Below are positions 1-7,839 of a DNA stretch of 64,000 nucleotides, in pieces. Where the stretch lies: positions 186,001-250,000 of the forward strand of contig NZ_JAFKOJ010000008.1 in assembly GCF_017303275.1 (NCBI RefSeq), in the 5' to 3' direction. The translations under genes were made by a program, and so were the position numbers. This DNA comes from Bacillus sp. NTK034. Its GTDB lineage: Bacteria; Bacillota; Bacilli; Bacillales; Cytobacillaceae. The notes beneath the pieces are model-generated. The model was not told where the DNA came from, ran no database searches, and was given only the letters and a program-made list of their open reading frames with translations. How positions within the stretch are numbered: position 1 is the first letter of the stretch; each line of letters begins with the position of its first letter.

Positions 1-69
1 GAGTTGGTAGAATCACAGAATTGGTAAAGTATAGACGGAATAATGTATAAGGGAGTTGGCCAGGAATGA

Positions 70-903
70 ATGGGATTATATGCTAAATACAAAGGAAGAG
101 ACTCTGAACTTCCACGACATAGAGAAAGAATAATGCATTCCATTGAAAAAGATTTGATCCATGATCAAAATGTATTGTCTGTTTTTTATGGCGGTTCAAT
201 AGGAGAGAACAGTGCGGATTTATTTTCAGACATTGATCTGCGGATTGTCGTGCATGATAAGGTATTTGAGGAATATAGGCTTAATAAAAAGGTAAGGGCG
301 AAAAAATGGGGAAATGTTTTATTCTTTGAAGATAATCCCCGTTCATCATATACTGTTGCACACTATACTAATTTTATTAAAGTTGATGCATTTTATTATC
401 GTTCCCAACAGCTCCAGCCATCTGTATGGCTTCAAAATATAAAGATTGTTCATGATACGGATAGACTAATGCTTACATTATCGGAAAAGTCAAAAGTTTT
501 AACTTACCAGCCTACTCTTGAAGAAGTAGAGAGCTGGAGAAATAAATTTTTTGCATATATACATGAGATATACAGAAGAGTGAGCCGGGGGGAGATATAT
601 TACGCTCTGCACTGCTTGGACAATCTCCGGTTATCTATGATAACCGCATGGCATATGGAGGCTGGACTGCAGCCAAATACCTTTGGAGACTGGGCCAAAT
701 TGCAGGGACCAAGGAGCAAACTGGAGACCTGGCAGCTAAAACTGTTGGAGGAATGGTTCAGCAGTGCGGAACACTCTGAAATTATGAAGGTGATGACAAG
801 CATTTTCCCGGAATTCAAAAGAGTACATGCATGTCTATGTCACAAGGTTGGACTGGAAGAAAATGAAGATTGGGTGGATAAGGTACTCGAAATGGTTAAT
901 TGA
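70..903 (+). CDS. Nucleotidyltransferase-domain protein, aminoglycoside/lincosamide transferase-like
   Basis: A 277-residue protein with the nucleotidyltransferase (MNT/NTP_transf) signature near the N-terminus: Gly41-Gly42-Ser43, then Asp54-x-Asp56 and a third acidic residue at about Asp106, the set that binds two metals in the antibiotic nucleotidyltransferase fold. The C-terminal half is helical, as in substrate-binding domains of such enzymes. The family moves a nucleotide onto small molecules or proteins; the substrate here is unknown and resistance is not implied. The ATG at 70 follows a purine-rich site about 10 bases upstream. It is the first gene in the window, with a VOC gene 34 bases downstream on the same strand. 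Confidence 0.75.
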   Translation: MGLYAKYKGRDSELPRHRERIMHSIEKDLIHDQNVLSVFYGGSIGENSADLFSDIDLRIVVHDKVFEEYRLNKKVRAKKWGNVLFFEDNPRSSYTVAHYTNFIKVDAFYYRSQQLQPSVWLQNIKIVHDTDRLMLTLSEKSKVLTYQPTLEEVESWRNKFFAYIHEIYRRVSRGEIYYALHCLDNLRLSMITAWHMEAGLQPNTFGDWAKLQGPRSKLETWQLKLLEEWFSSAEHSEIMKVMTSIFPEFKRVHACLCHKVGLEENEDWVDKVLEMVN

Positions 904-936
904 GCCATAAAATAATAAAAGAAAGCAGGCGAAATT

Positions 937-1290
937 ATGGCAAAAGTAATTGGATTTGAATTAAACAGCCAGGATCCGGAAAAAGCAGCTGAGTTTTATT
1001 CCAATGTTTTCGGATGGGAGATTGAAGAACCGAATTGGGGATACTGGCCAGTCAAGACAGGGAATGACAAAAATCATGCAATAAATGGGGGCATTAGTAA
1101 AGGGCCACACGATTACCCGCATGGAACCCGTATTCAGATAGAAGTGGAATCGATTGACGAATCCATTTCATTGGCAAAAGAAAATGGGGCAATGGTGGTA
1201 AGGGATAAAATGGAATTTGCTGATTTTTATCTTGCCTATCTGGTGGATCCGGTCGGGCTTGGGTTTGGGCTTATTCAGAGAAAGGGATAA
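937..1290 (+). CDS. VOC (glyoxalase/bleomycin-resistance) family protein
   Basis: A 117-residue single-module vicinal-oxygen-chelate protein. It shows the typical opening beta strand (VIGFEL), a helix with AAEFYSNVFGW, and a final strand ending DPVGLGFGL. A protein of this size normally works as a dimer that forms a metal or ligand pocket at its interface. Substrate is unknown. It lies 34 bases after the nucleotidyltransferase-like gene and may share its transcript. The ATG is preceded by an AAAGAAAGCAGGCG purine stretch. Confidence 0.8.
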   Translation: MAKVIGFELNSQDPEKAAEFYSNVFGWEIEEPNWGYWPVKTGNDKNHAINGGISKGPHDYPHGTRIQIEVESIDESISLAKENGAMVVRDKMEFADFYLAYLVDPVGLGFGLIQRKG

Positions 1291-1339
1291 GATGGGCATC
1301 CCTCTTGCTTTCTGTCATGATAAAGGAGAACTCTTAATT

Positions 1340-1518
1340 GAAAAAGTTACATTAAGCGAAGTAAGATTGCTGACACGAATCTTAGGGAGGATAAGACTCC
1401 TATTCCATTTGAAAGATGTAACGTAGAAGGCAGTAAAATAAAAAACAGCAGCTTGAAACATGGTGAAATTATCGATAGTTACATAAGCGGGATGAAGTTC
1501 AATGGTATTTTTGTGTAA
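1340..1518 (+). pseudogene. Possible remnant of a pentapeptide-repeat-like protein
   Basis: An open frame without a usable start codon reads a coding-like tail that includes CNVEGSKIKNSSLKHGEI and ends IDSYISGMKFNGIFV before a TAA at 1516-1518. The alternation of short polar and hydrophobic residues resembles the beta-helical C-termini of pentapeptide-repeat or bactofilin-like proteins. A TGA lies just upstream in the same frame and no ribosome binding site fits, so it looks like a decayed 3' gene fragment. The identification is tentative. Confidence 0.3.
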
Positions 1519-1575
1519 GACTATTCCAAGCTATGAGCAGGTAAATAACAAATATATGGTGATGCTCCAGATGCT

Positions 1576-1830
1576 TGTGAAGATTAGCGACGAAAATGAC
1601 GAAGGAAAATGGTCGTTAATCAAGAAGATTAACGACGAAAAAGAAGAGGGACGAAGGAAAATGGTCGTTAATCAAGAAGAATAACGACGAAAAAGAAGAG
1701 GGACGAAGGAAAATGGTCGTTAATCAAGTAGAATAACGACGAAAAAGAAGAGGGTCAAGGGAAAATGGTAGTTAATCGAGATGAATATCGACGGAAATGA
1801 CGAAGGTCGAAGGAGAATGGTATTTAATCC
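1576..1830. repeat. 52-bp tandem repeat with internal 25-nt hairpin
   Basis: Five units start at 1598, 1650, 1702, 1754 and 1806, a period of exactly 52 bp, with a partial unit upstream. The first three are nearly identical; the last two have drifted. Each unit holds a 25-nt inverted repeat beginning GTCGTTA and ending TAACGAC. In the first unit it is a perfect 10-bp stem (GTCGTTAATC paired with GATTAACGAC) with a 5-nt loop. A purine-rich spacer of 27 bases separates the hairpins. No convincing protein is encoded; the region lies between two genes of the same strand. Confidence 0.9.
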
Positions 1831-1909
1831 TGTGTCTGCATCAAAAAAGTTTCGCAGGTTTGGTTCTAATTAGTCCCAAATTTACTGAAGATAAATAGGA
1901 GGCCATACT

Positions 1910-2452
1910 ATGAGCTTAGGTGCAAATTATCTAATAATCGTAAAGAAAAGGTTCCAGGCTGTGAAGGAGTTAGCGGATATAACCATTCAGCGGCTTTCCA
2001 AGGAGGAATTGAATTGGGCTTGCAATGAAGAGTCCAATAGTACAGCGGTGATTATCAGGCATATGAGCGGCAATATGGTTTCACGGTGGACCGATTTTTT
2101 GACATCAGATGGAGAAAAGCCTTATCGAAACAGGGATGAGGAGTTCTCGACAGCTACGGCTTCAAAGGATGAACTAATTTTAATTTGGGAAAAAGGGTGG
2201 AAGGTGCTGTTTTCCGCTTTAGATAGTTTAAAAGAGCAGGATCTGCTTAAAAATATCACTATTCGCGGCGAAAGTCATATGGTAGTGGATGCAATTGAAA
2301 GGCAAATGGCGCATTATTCTTATCATGTTGGACAGATTGTTTATATCGGGAAGCTAATTAAAAACGGTGAGTGGGAAAGCCTCAGTATTCCAAAAGGGAA
2401 ATCTGATGAATTTCTTAAGGAAATGCTCGACAAGCATGATGCCGGACAATAG
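1910..2452 (+). CDS. DUF1572 (DinB-like) family protein
   Basis: A 180-residue protein of the DinB/YfiT four-helix superfamily, DUF1572 branch. The signature stretch ESNSTAVIIRHMSGNM and the following RWTDFLTSDGEKP are characteristic. The three histidines that bind a divalent metal in DinB folds are seen at His51, His135 and His139 (HxxxH). Enzymes of this superfamily include mycothiol/bacillithiol-dependent transferases, but this branch has no settled function. AGGAGG stands 7 bases before the ATG. It is monocistronic and follows the 52-bp repeat array. Confidence 0.8.
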   Translation: MSLGANYLIIVKKRFQAVKELADITIQRLSKEELNWACNEESNSTAVIIRHMSGNMVSRWTDFLTSDGEKPYRNRDEEFSTATASKDELILIWEKGWKVLFSALDSLKEQDLLKNITIRGESHMVVDAIERQMAHYSYHVGQIVYIGKLIKNGEWESLSIPKGKSDEFLKEMLDKHDAGQ

Positions 2453-2505
2453 GCAGTGTAATATTTGCAATATTTTTTCGTCTGTATTTATCTACTTCGT
2501 CGCGC

Positions 2506-2534
2506 TTCATACATTACTAGCCTAATGGTATAAT
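2506..2534 (+). promoter_or_regulatory. Sigma-A-type promoter for amj
   Basis: A -35 element TTCATA (2506-2511), 17-bp spacer and a consensus -10 TATAAT (2529-2534). Transcription would start near 2541, giving a leader of only about a dozen bases before the GTG at 2553. Confidence 0.5.
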
Positions 2535-2552
2535 AAGGAAAAATCGAAAGAA

Positions 2553-3377
2553 GTGTTCTTTTTGGATCTAATTACAGGGAAAATCGTGTTTACTTCTTTA
2601 TTTATTATCCTTATACATAGTATTGAAACACTGGCTTATGCAGTCCGATTATCGGGTGCAAGGGTCAAACTGATAGCATCAGGGCTTTCTTTGTTCAGTA
2701 CCATTGTCATTGTTTCACGAATGGCAAATATGGGTCAGCAGCCTTTGCTTGGCAGTATTATTGATACTGCGCCCGAACAAGACTTTCTCGGTTATGTTGA
2801 AAGTCAATTCAGGGTGTTAATAGGGGCATCCACAATAGGTACCATCATTGGTATTCTATTGCTCCCGACGTTCATAGCCATTTTCTCTAGAGCAATAATC
2901 CGTCTTGCCGATGAGGGAGGGTCAGTGCCTTCACTGCTGAAAATCGGGTTTAATTGGGAATCAGCAATGAAAGCAATCAAACATTTTAAGATTCCGAAAA
3001 TTTCCTATTTAAATGGGCTTAAACTAAGTGAAATACCGAAACGGCTATTTTTATTCAATATGTTTGTAACAGCCATTTATACAATTGGAGTATTGGCAGC
3101 TCTATATGCTTCCTTGCTTTCTCAGGAAAGTGAAAGAACTGCTATAATGGCATCTGGACTCATAAACGGTGTGGCAACGATCCTTCTTACCATTTTTGTG
3201 GACCCGAAAATATCTGTCATGTCAGATAATGTGGTGCATGGGAAGGCCAAGTATACGAATTTAAAAGGAATTTCCATTATGATGGTTACCTCCAGATTGA
3301 TTGGAACAGTCCTTGCACAAATCATGTTTATACCTGGTGCGTATTATATTGCCTGGGCTTCAAAGTTTTTTGTATAA
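2553..3377 (+). CDS. amj: Lipid II flippase Amj
   Basis: A 274-residue polytopic membrane protein of the DUF2837/Amj family. In Bacillus subtilis Amj is the alternative to MurJ and moves lipid-linked peptidoglycan precursors across the membrane. The N-terminus (IILIHSIETLAYAVRLSGAR) and the SRMANM segment at about 55-60 are typical of the family. About six hydrophobic segments are visible and the length matches the usual 260-275 residues. The start is GTG; upstream purines are weak as a ribosome binding site. In B. subtilis the gene answers to envelope-stress sigma-M; here a TATAAT promoter is visible instead. It is monocistronic, ended by the shared terminator at 3394. Confidence 0.85.
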   Translation: MFFLDLITGKIVFTSLFIILIHSIETLAYAVRLSGARVKLIASGLSLFSTIVIVSRMANMGQQPLLGSIIDTAPEQDFLGYVESQFRVLIGASTIGTIIGILLLPTFIAIFSRAIIRLADEGGSVPSLLKIGFNWESAMKAIKHFKIPKISYLNGLKLSEIPKRLFLFNMFVTAIYTIGVLAALYASLLSQESERTAIMASGLINGVATILLTIFVDPKISVMSDNVVHGKAKYTNLKGISIMMVTSRLIGTVLAQIMFIPGAYYIAWASKFFV

Positions 3378-3384
3378 AACATAA

Positions 3385-3427
3385 ACAGAAAAAACGGCAC
3401 TGTCGATTCAGTGCCGTCTGTTTTTAT
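3385..3427. terminator. Bidirectional terminator between amj and the DedA gene
   Basis: Perfect 9-bp stem ACGGCACTG/CAGTGCCGT (3394-3417) with a 6-nt loop, A-run on one side and T-run on the other, placed between convergent genes. Confidence 0.9.
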
Positions 3428-3429
3428 AT

Positions 3430-4035
3430 TTAAATGCTTTGACTCTTCTTGCGCTTGCTTACATATTTGTATGTGAACACAATAATGATTCCTGCAATAA
3501 TAATCAGGGCGAGAGGCAGGGCATAGCTATTAAAGATTTCCTCTGCTTCTTTATAATGAGGGCCCAGTTTATATCCCAAATAAACATAGAATGCGGTAAT
3601 CGGCAGCATTGCCAGGAATGTATAGATAGAGAACTTCCACACATTCATTTTGGCCATCCCGCATGGAATGGAGATCGCTGTACGGACAACTGGCATAAAA
3701 CGGGCGAAGAAAGCTACTCCTGCGCCATATTTTTCAAAAAACTTGTCCGAAGCATCAATTTGTTTTTGCGAAACCAAGAAATATTTCCCATACTTTAAAA
3801 CCATTGGGCGGCCGCCATATCGGCCCAATGCATATAATGTCAGCGGTCCAATCGTTCCTCCCACTGTACCTGCTAATACGACTAAATAATAATTAAAATC
3901 TCCCTGGAAGACCCAGAAGCCTGCCAAAGGAAGAACCACTTCTGCCGGTATAAATTCAAAGCATAATGAAAGCAAAATACCAAAGTAAGAAAACTGTTTT
4001 AAGAAATCAATAAAGCTGATGATAATTTCTGACAT
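3430..4035 (-). CDS. DedA family membrane protein
   Basis: A DedA/VTT-domain protein of 201 residues. Family members act as lipid flippases or scramblases (for example of undecaprenyl phosphate or phosphatidylethanolamine). Visible hallmarks are the early acidic segment EFIPAEVVLPLAGFW, a GRYGGRP motif, and the conserved FARFMPVVRT arginine motif. There are about five hydrophobic segments. A GTG two codons further upstream (4041) is possible, but the AGGAT site is 9 bases from the ATG at 4035 and only 2 from the GTG, so I choose the ATG. It converges on amj and shares its terminator; both are linked to lipid-carrier transport. Confidence 0.85.
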   Translation of the reverse strand: MSEIIISFIDFLKQFSYFGILLSLCFEFIPAEVVLPLAGFWVFQGDFNYYLVVLAGTVGGTIGPLTLYALGRYGGRPMVLKYGKYFLVSQKQIDASDKFFEKYGAGVAFFARFMPVVRTAISIPCGMAKMNVWKFSIYTFLAMLPITAFYVYLGYKLGPHYKEAEEIFNSYALPLALIIIAGIIIVFTYKYVSKRKKSQSI

Positions 4036-4055
4036 AGCCACACATCCTGTTGATT

Positions 4056-4345
4056 AATAAGAAAAGCGCAAGCGCCTTGCTCACGAATGAACGCAGACTA
4101 AGAACGCCACGTCCTGTGGCAACGTCTGCATGACCCACATCCTGTGGGCCTCAAGCACAAGACGAGCCTCACGGAAAGGCGTCCTTTGCCTTTTTGAGAG
4201 GATTGGCTTGTGACCTCGAGGGGGTAGGCGCTGAAGCTAGACAATAAGAAAAGCGCAAGCGCCTTGCTCACGAATGAACGCAGACTAAAAACGCCACGTC
4301 CTGTGGCAACGTCTGCATGACCCACATCCTGCTTGCGCTAGACAG
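4056..4345. repeat. Duplicated 89-bp dispersed palindromic (REP-like) element
   Basis: An 89-bp segment occurs twice in direct orientation (4056-4144 and 4243-4331), differing at a single base. Each copy starts AATAAGAAAAGCGCAAGCGC. The first copy continues into a tail ending GTAGGCGCTGAAGCTAGACA that folds back on its start. The second is shortened and ends CTTGCGCTAGACAG. Small inverted repeats (CCACGTCCTGTGG, CCCACATCCTGTGGG) lie inside. A related palindrome is at 58851. No gene is present in this roughly 430-bp gap. Confidence 0.85.
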
Positions 4346-4429
4346 TTCACGAAGTTCAAAGATATAAAACGTACATAAGTCAGTCTAACGGGTAATAGGA
4401 AAACAATCAAGTATTTATATAGACGCAAA

Positions 4430-4465
4430 AAGAAACGGCAGCTGCCGAAATTGGAGCCGCCGTTT
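4430..4465 (-). terminator. Terminator of the CorC/CNNM-type gene
   Basis: On the minus strand an 11-bp stem AAACGGCGGCT/AGCTGCCGTTT (one G-T pair) is followed by a T-rich run, 4 bases after the stop codon region. Confidence 0.8.
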
Positions 4466-4468
4466 TTC

Positions 4469-5779
4469 CTAGGCTAATAGGGGCTTGCTTTTAAAAACCT
4501 CCAGATAATGAAGCTGGTGACCATCTTTTTCGTGGACCTTGAATGTGAATCCATCAGCTTCAATCTCTGTTCCTATCTCTGCTTCCATATGCTGTGTCAG
4601 GAACCAGCCGCCAATTGTATCAACATCTTCATGCTCAAAATCTGTGCCAAGCAGATTATTGACATCGTCTATAAGAAGCTTGGAATCCAGAATATAATGG
4701 TTATCGTTTAGCTTTCTAATTTCAGGAACTTCGTCTTCATCAAATTCATCACGAATTTCTCCGACAATTTCTTCGAGTATGTCTTCAACAGTCACTAATC
4801 CGGAAGTTCCGCCATATTCATCCATTAAAATGGCAATATGGATGCGTTCTTTTTGCATTTTTACAAGCAGGTCATGAATCGGAATGCTTTCAATTACATG
4901 GATTACCGGGTTAATAAACGAGTCAAGCTCAAGATTCTCCGGGGTGATCTTGTTTGTAAGACTGGCCGTCAGAAATTCTTTTACATTAATAAACCCGCGG
5001 ATATTGTCTTTATCCCCATCTTCAACTGGATATCGCGTGTAATTCTCTGTTTGGATAGTTTGCATAATATCTGCCAGTGTATCATCCGAGGCAATCGTAA
5101 TCATCTCGGTACGCGGAACCATTATTTCTTTCGCAATTCTTTCGTCAAATTCAAAGATATTGTTCACGTACTTTAACTCATTTTTATTGATCTCACCGCT
5201 TTTATAACTCTCGGATAAAAGGATTCGCAATTCTTCTTCAGAATGGGCAATTTCATGCTCAGAAGCCGGTTTTAAACCAAATATGCCAACCAGTACCCGA
5301 GCAGATCCATTTAAGAACCAAATGAAAGGGAACATTAAACGATAGAACCAAATAATTGGTGTTGCGAACGCCATTGTAACGGCCTCAGCTTTTTGAATGG
5401 CAACGGTTTTGGGTGCAAGCTCACCTACAACTACATGCAGGAAGGTGACTAAAGCAAACGCAATGCCAAAGGATAAAATATGAGTTAGCGATTCGGCGAT
5501 TTCAAATCTTTCAAATACCGGGTGCAATAATTTTTCAACTGTCGGCTCACCCAGCCACCCCAAACCTAATGCGGTTATGGTAATCCCTAACTGACAGGCT
5601 GATAAATACTCATCAAGGTGAGTAACGACTCTCTTAGCTGCAATAGCCCTTTTATTGCCCTCAGCAATCAGCTGATCAATTCGGGAAACACGTACTTTTA
5701 CAATCGCAAACTCAGTTGCTACGAAGAATGCGGTTAATGCTATTAATAGTGCAATCAGTAATAAATTTATGGTTGTCAA
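4469..5779 (-). CDS. HlyC/CorC (CNNM) family ion transporter
   Basis: A 436-residue protein with an N-terminal DUF21/CNNM membrane domain (about residues 1-190, including [14 protein letters not shown] and the [11 protein letters not shown] motif), a CBS-domain pair (about 205-335, with [10 protein letters not shown] and [10 protein letters not shown]) and a C-terminal CorC_HlyC domain. Bacillus relatives such as MpfA export magnesium. The start is TTG, since a stop lies four codons upstream in frame; the family N-terminus fits it. The only good Shine-Dalgarno site is 31 bases upstream, separated by a hairpin (see the 5780 feature). Monocistronic. Confidence 0.85.
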   Translation of the reverse strand: MTTINLLLIALLIALTAFFVATEFAIVKVRVSRIDQLIAEGNKRAIAAKRVVTHLDEYLSACQLGITITALGLGWLGEPTVEKLLHPVFERFEIAESLTHILSFGIAFALVTFLHVVVGELAPKTVAIQKAEAVTMAFATPIIWFYRLMFPFIWFLNGSARVLVGIFGLKPASEHEIAHSEEELRILLSESYKSGEINKNELKYVNNIFEFDERIAKEIMVPRTEMITIASDDTLADIMQTIQTENYTRYPVEDGDKDNIRGFINVKEFLTASLTNKITPENLELDSFINPVIHVIESIPIHDLLVKMQKERIHIAILMDEYGGTSGLVTVEDILEEIVGEIRDEFDEDEVPEIRKLNDNHYILDSKLLIDDVNNLLGTDFEHEDVDTIGGWFLTQHMEAEIGTEIEADGFTFKVHEKDGHQLHYLEVFKSKPLLA

Positions 5780-5816
5780 CGAGCAGTCTTACTTAAAAGT
5801 AAGACATACACCTCCT
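5780..5816 (-). promoter_or_regulatory. Structured translation start: hairpin between Shine-Dalgarno and TTG
   Basis: On the minus strand AGGAGG (5811-5816) is followed by a perfect 8-bp inverted repeat GTCTTACT-TTTA-AGTAAGAC, then TGCTCG and the TTG start. Unfolded, the spacing is 31 bases; with the hairpin folded it falls to 11. AGGAGG also precedes a tiny frame ATG-TCT-TAC-TTT-TAA whose stop lies in the hairpin, so ribosomes could start there instead. Confidence 0.55.
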
Positions 5817-5916
5817 AAAATGGTAATAATCCTTATAAAGTTCACTACTTAAATTGTGCCCAAATTGATATCCATAATGCTCCAAAAACCCAAAAAACTG
5901 TTTGGGCGCAGGATAT

Positions 5917-6288
5917 TCAGTTAAGCAATAAAAGCAAGGTCTGAATTAATGATAAGCTTTCATGTGAAATGTTTTTTTTGACATATTCGTATTTTTCGGG
6001 ATCAGATTTCTTCAGCTGAGAAAGTGCTTTTGTGACATCTTCCTCCAGATCCTGAATTTTAAGCCTTAGTTCAAGAACATCCACCTCTTCAGAAAATCGG
6101 CTGATAACTTTTTTCTTTATTTCCTCCAGCGATAAACCATCCGCTTTACATCTTTCGATAAAAGCAATCCGTTCGATGGCGGAATAATCATAATAGCGAT
6201 AATTTGAAGGGGAACGTTCTGCTTTTAGCAGGCCAAGTGAAGTATAGTAATCAATCGTTCTCTTAGTAACCTTTGCTTTTTCAGCCAA
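5917..6288 (-). CDS. MerR-family regulator with disrupted 5' end
   Basis: The frame encodes the MerR recognition helix region (KVTKRTIDYYTSLGLL), the wing (YRYYDYSAIERI) and a coiled coil to residue 123. Such proteins bind promoters with long spacers as dimers. The frame only opens at a TTG (6288) with a poor site, which would cut off the conserved RIGEL segment. An ideal start, GGAGG 7 bases before an ATG at 6315-6317, lies upstream but is one base out of frame. Adding one base in the C-run at 6312-6315 would give a complete protein beginning M-G-A-E-K-L-R-I-G-E-L. This is either a sequencing error or a frameshift mutation. Target unknown. Confidence 0.7.
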   Translation of the reverse strand: MAEKAKVTKRTIDYYTSLGLLKAERSPSNYRYYDYSAIERIAFIERCKADGLSLEEIKKKVISRFSEEVDVLELRLKIQDLEEDVTKALSQLKKSDPEKYEYVKKNISHESLSLIQTLLLLLN

Positions 6289-6427
6289 TTCTCCTATTCT
6301 TAACTTCTCAGCCCCATGAGGATTCCTCCAAACTGTTACGTGATGGTTATGAAACTAATTATACTAAAAATTAATAGAAAATCAATGAATTTGAATAAAG
6401 AAGCAAGCAGGAAGGAAGAGATTTCCA

Positions 6428-6460
6428 TAAAAAAACAACACCGGATAACCGGTGTTATTT
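6428..6460 (-). terminator. Terminator of the DAACS symporter gene
   Basis: Perfect stem AACACCGG/CCGGTGTT with loop ATAA, followed on the minus strand by a run of T. Confidence 0.9.
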
Positions 6461-6465
6461 ATATT

Positions 6466-7689
6466 TTAGGCTTTAACTGCCTCATTCTTTGCTTCTGTTT
6501 CCGCTACAATCACTGCACATGCAGCATCACCTGTAATGTTGACTGCCGTTCGCGTCATATCAAGCAGACGGTCAATACCAATGATTAATGCAATCCCTTC
6601 AACAGGAAGATTGACAGAGTTAAGGACCATGGCAAGCATAATCAAACCGACACCTGGCACACCAGCTGTACCAACACTGGCAAGAACGGCAGTCAGGACG
6701 ACCGTAATAAGCTGTGTCAATGTTAAATCAACATTATATACCTGAGCAATGAAAATAGTTGCAACACCCTGCATGATGGCTGTTCCATCCATGTTGATGG
6801 TTGCACCGAGAGGCTGAACAAAGCTGCTGATTGATTCAGGAACCTTCAAATTTTTCTGAGCAGTATTCATGGAAATCGGCAGTGTCGCATTACTGCTTGA
6901 TGTACTGAAAGCAACACCCATGGCCGGCGCAAAGCCTTTAAAGAACCATAGCGGGTTTTTCTTTGCAAGTAAAGCAATAGAACCTCCATAAGTTAAAATC
7001 GCATGTATAAACAATGCAAGAAGAACAACGATCATATAAAGTCCCATAGCTTTAATGGCACTCAGACCCTGACTGCCTACAGCAGAAACGATAAGTCCGA
7101 ACGTTCCATAAGGGGCAAATCTCATCACCAGGTTAACAAGGTACATCATCATGTCATTGCCTTGTTCAATAAGGTTTAATATGCCTTTTGTTTTATTGCC
7201 AAGCATGGTTAGTGCAAATCCGACAAAAATTGAAAAAGTGATAATCTGAAGCATGTTGCCTTCCGTGAAGGCTTTTACCGGATTGGTTGGAATAATATTT
7301 AATAATGTCTCTGAAACAGGAGGAGCCTCTTTAGATTCATACTCTACGTTTGTTACGTCAAATTCACCAACGTTCCCTGGCTGGAAAACAGCTGCCAAAG
7401 CAAGACCGATGACGATTGCAATGCTGGTGGTTACCAGAAAGTAGGAGATGGTCTTAATCCCAATTCTTCCTAACTTCTTAGGATCACCGAGGCCTGCTGT
7501 CCCAAGAGTGATGGAAAAGAAGACGATCGGAACAACCAGCATATTGATGAGATTTAAAAAGATTTTTCCAAGCGGAGTAAATAAAAACTTGTCTAGCTCG
7601 GGGAAAATGCCAGGTGCAAATAAGTTAATCAAAAGACCTGTGATTCCCCCGGCGATTAGAGCAATAATAATTTTAGTTGATAATTTCAT
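6466..7689 (-). CDS. Dicarboxylate/amino acid:cation symporter (DAACS), probably glutamate/aspartate
   Basis: A 407-residue secondary transporter of the DAACS family (GltP/GltT/DctA). The two re-entrant hairpin signatures are present: the serine-rich STSSSNATLP in the HP1 region and NMDGTAIMQG in TM7, plus the C-terminal substrate-binding stretch DRLLDMTRTAVNITGDA, where the arginine contacts the side-chain carboxylate. Substrate is thus probably glutamate, aspartate or a C4-dicarboxylate, taken up with H+ or Na+. AGGAGG-type site GGAGG lies 7 bases before the ATG. The leader holds a c-di-AMP riboswitch with terminator, so expression should fall when c-di-AMP is high. Confidence 0.85.
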   Translation of the reverse strand: MKLSTKIIIALIAGGITGLLINLFAPGIFPELDKFLFTPLGKIFLNLINMLVVPIVFFSITLGTAGLGDPKKLGRIGIKTISYFLVTTSIAIVIGLALAAVFQPGNVGEFDVTNVEYESKEAPPVSETLLNIIPTNPVKAFTEGNMLQIITFSIFVGFALTMLGNKTKGILNLIEQGNDMMMYLVNLVMRFAPYGTFGLIVSAVGSQGLSAIKAMGLYMIVVLLALFIHAILTYGGSIALLAKKNPLWFFKGFAPAMGVAFSTSSSNATLPISMNTAQKNLKVPESISSFVQPLGATINMDGTAIMQGVATIFIAQVYNVDLTLTQLITVVLTAVLASVGTAGVPGVGLIMLAMVLNSVNLPVEGIALIIGIDRLLDMTRTAVNITGDAACAVIVAETEAKNEAVKA

Positions 7690-7796
7690 ACACGTTCCTC
7701 CAATGAATAATGTAAAAAAATGTAAACCGGAAACAAAAAATATTTTGCCTTTCCTATATTACCCCCAAAAAACATAATCCTAACTAAAAAAGGCAA

Positions 7797-7826
7797 CAAA
7801 AAAACACAGAGGTAATAACCACTGTG
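7797..7826 (-). terminator. Intrinsic terminator of the c-di-AMP riboswitch
   Basis: On the minus strand CACAG-x-GG/CC-x-CTGTG (7805-7826) is followed by seven T. It lies between the aptamer and the symporter gene, so it is the likely expression platform. Confidence 0.8.
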
Positions 7827-7839
7827 CATTTATGCAGTG

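Noticed and set aside
1576-1830. The tandem repeats as a CRISPR array
   Set aside because: The units are contiguous 52-bp copies with conserved spacer sequence; CRISPR needs short constant repeats with unique spacers. No cas genes are near.
4098-4325. An arginine- and serine-rich frame of 75 codons over the REP-like repeats
   Set aside because: It lies entirely inside the duplicated palindromic element and has no ribosome site.
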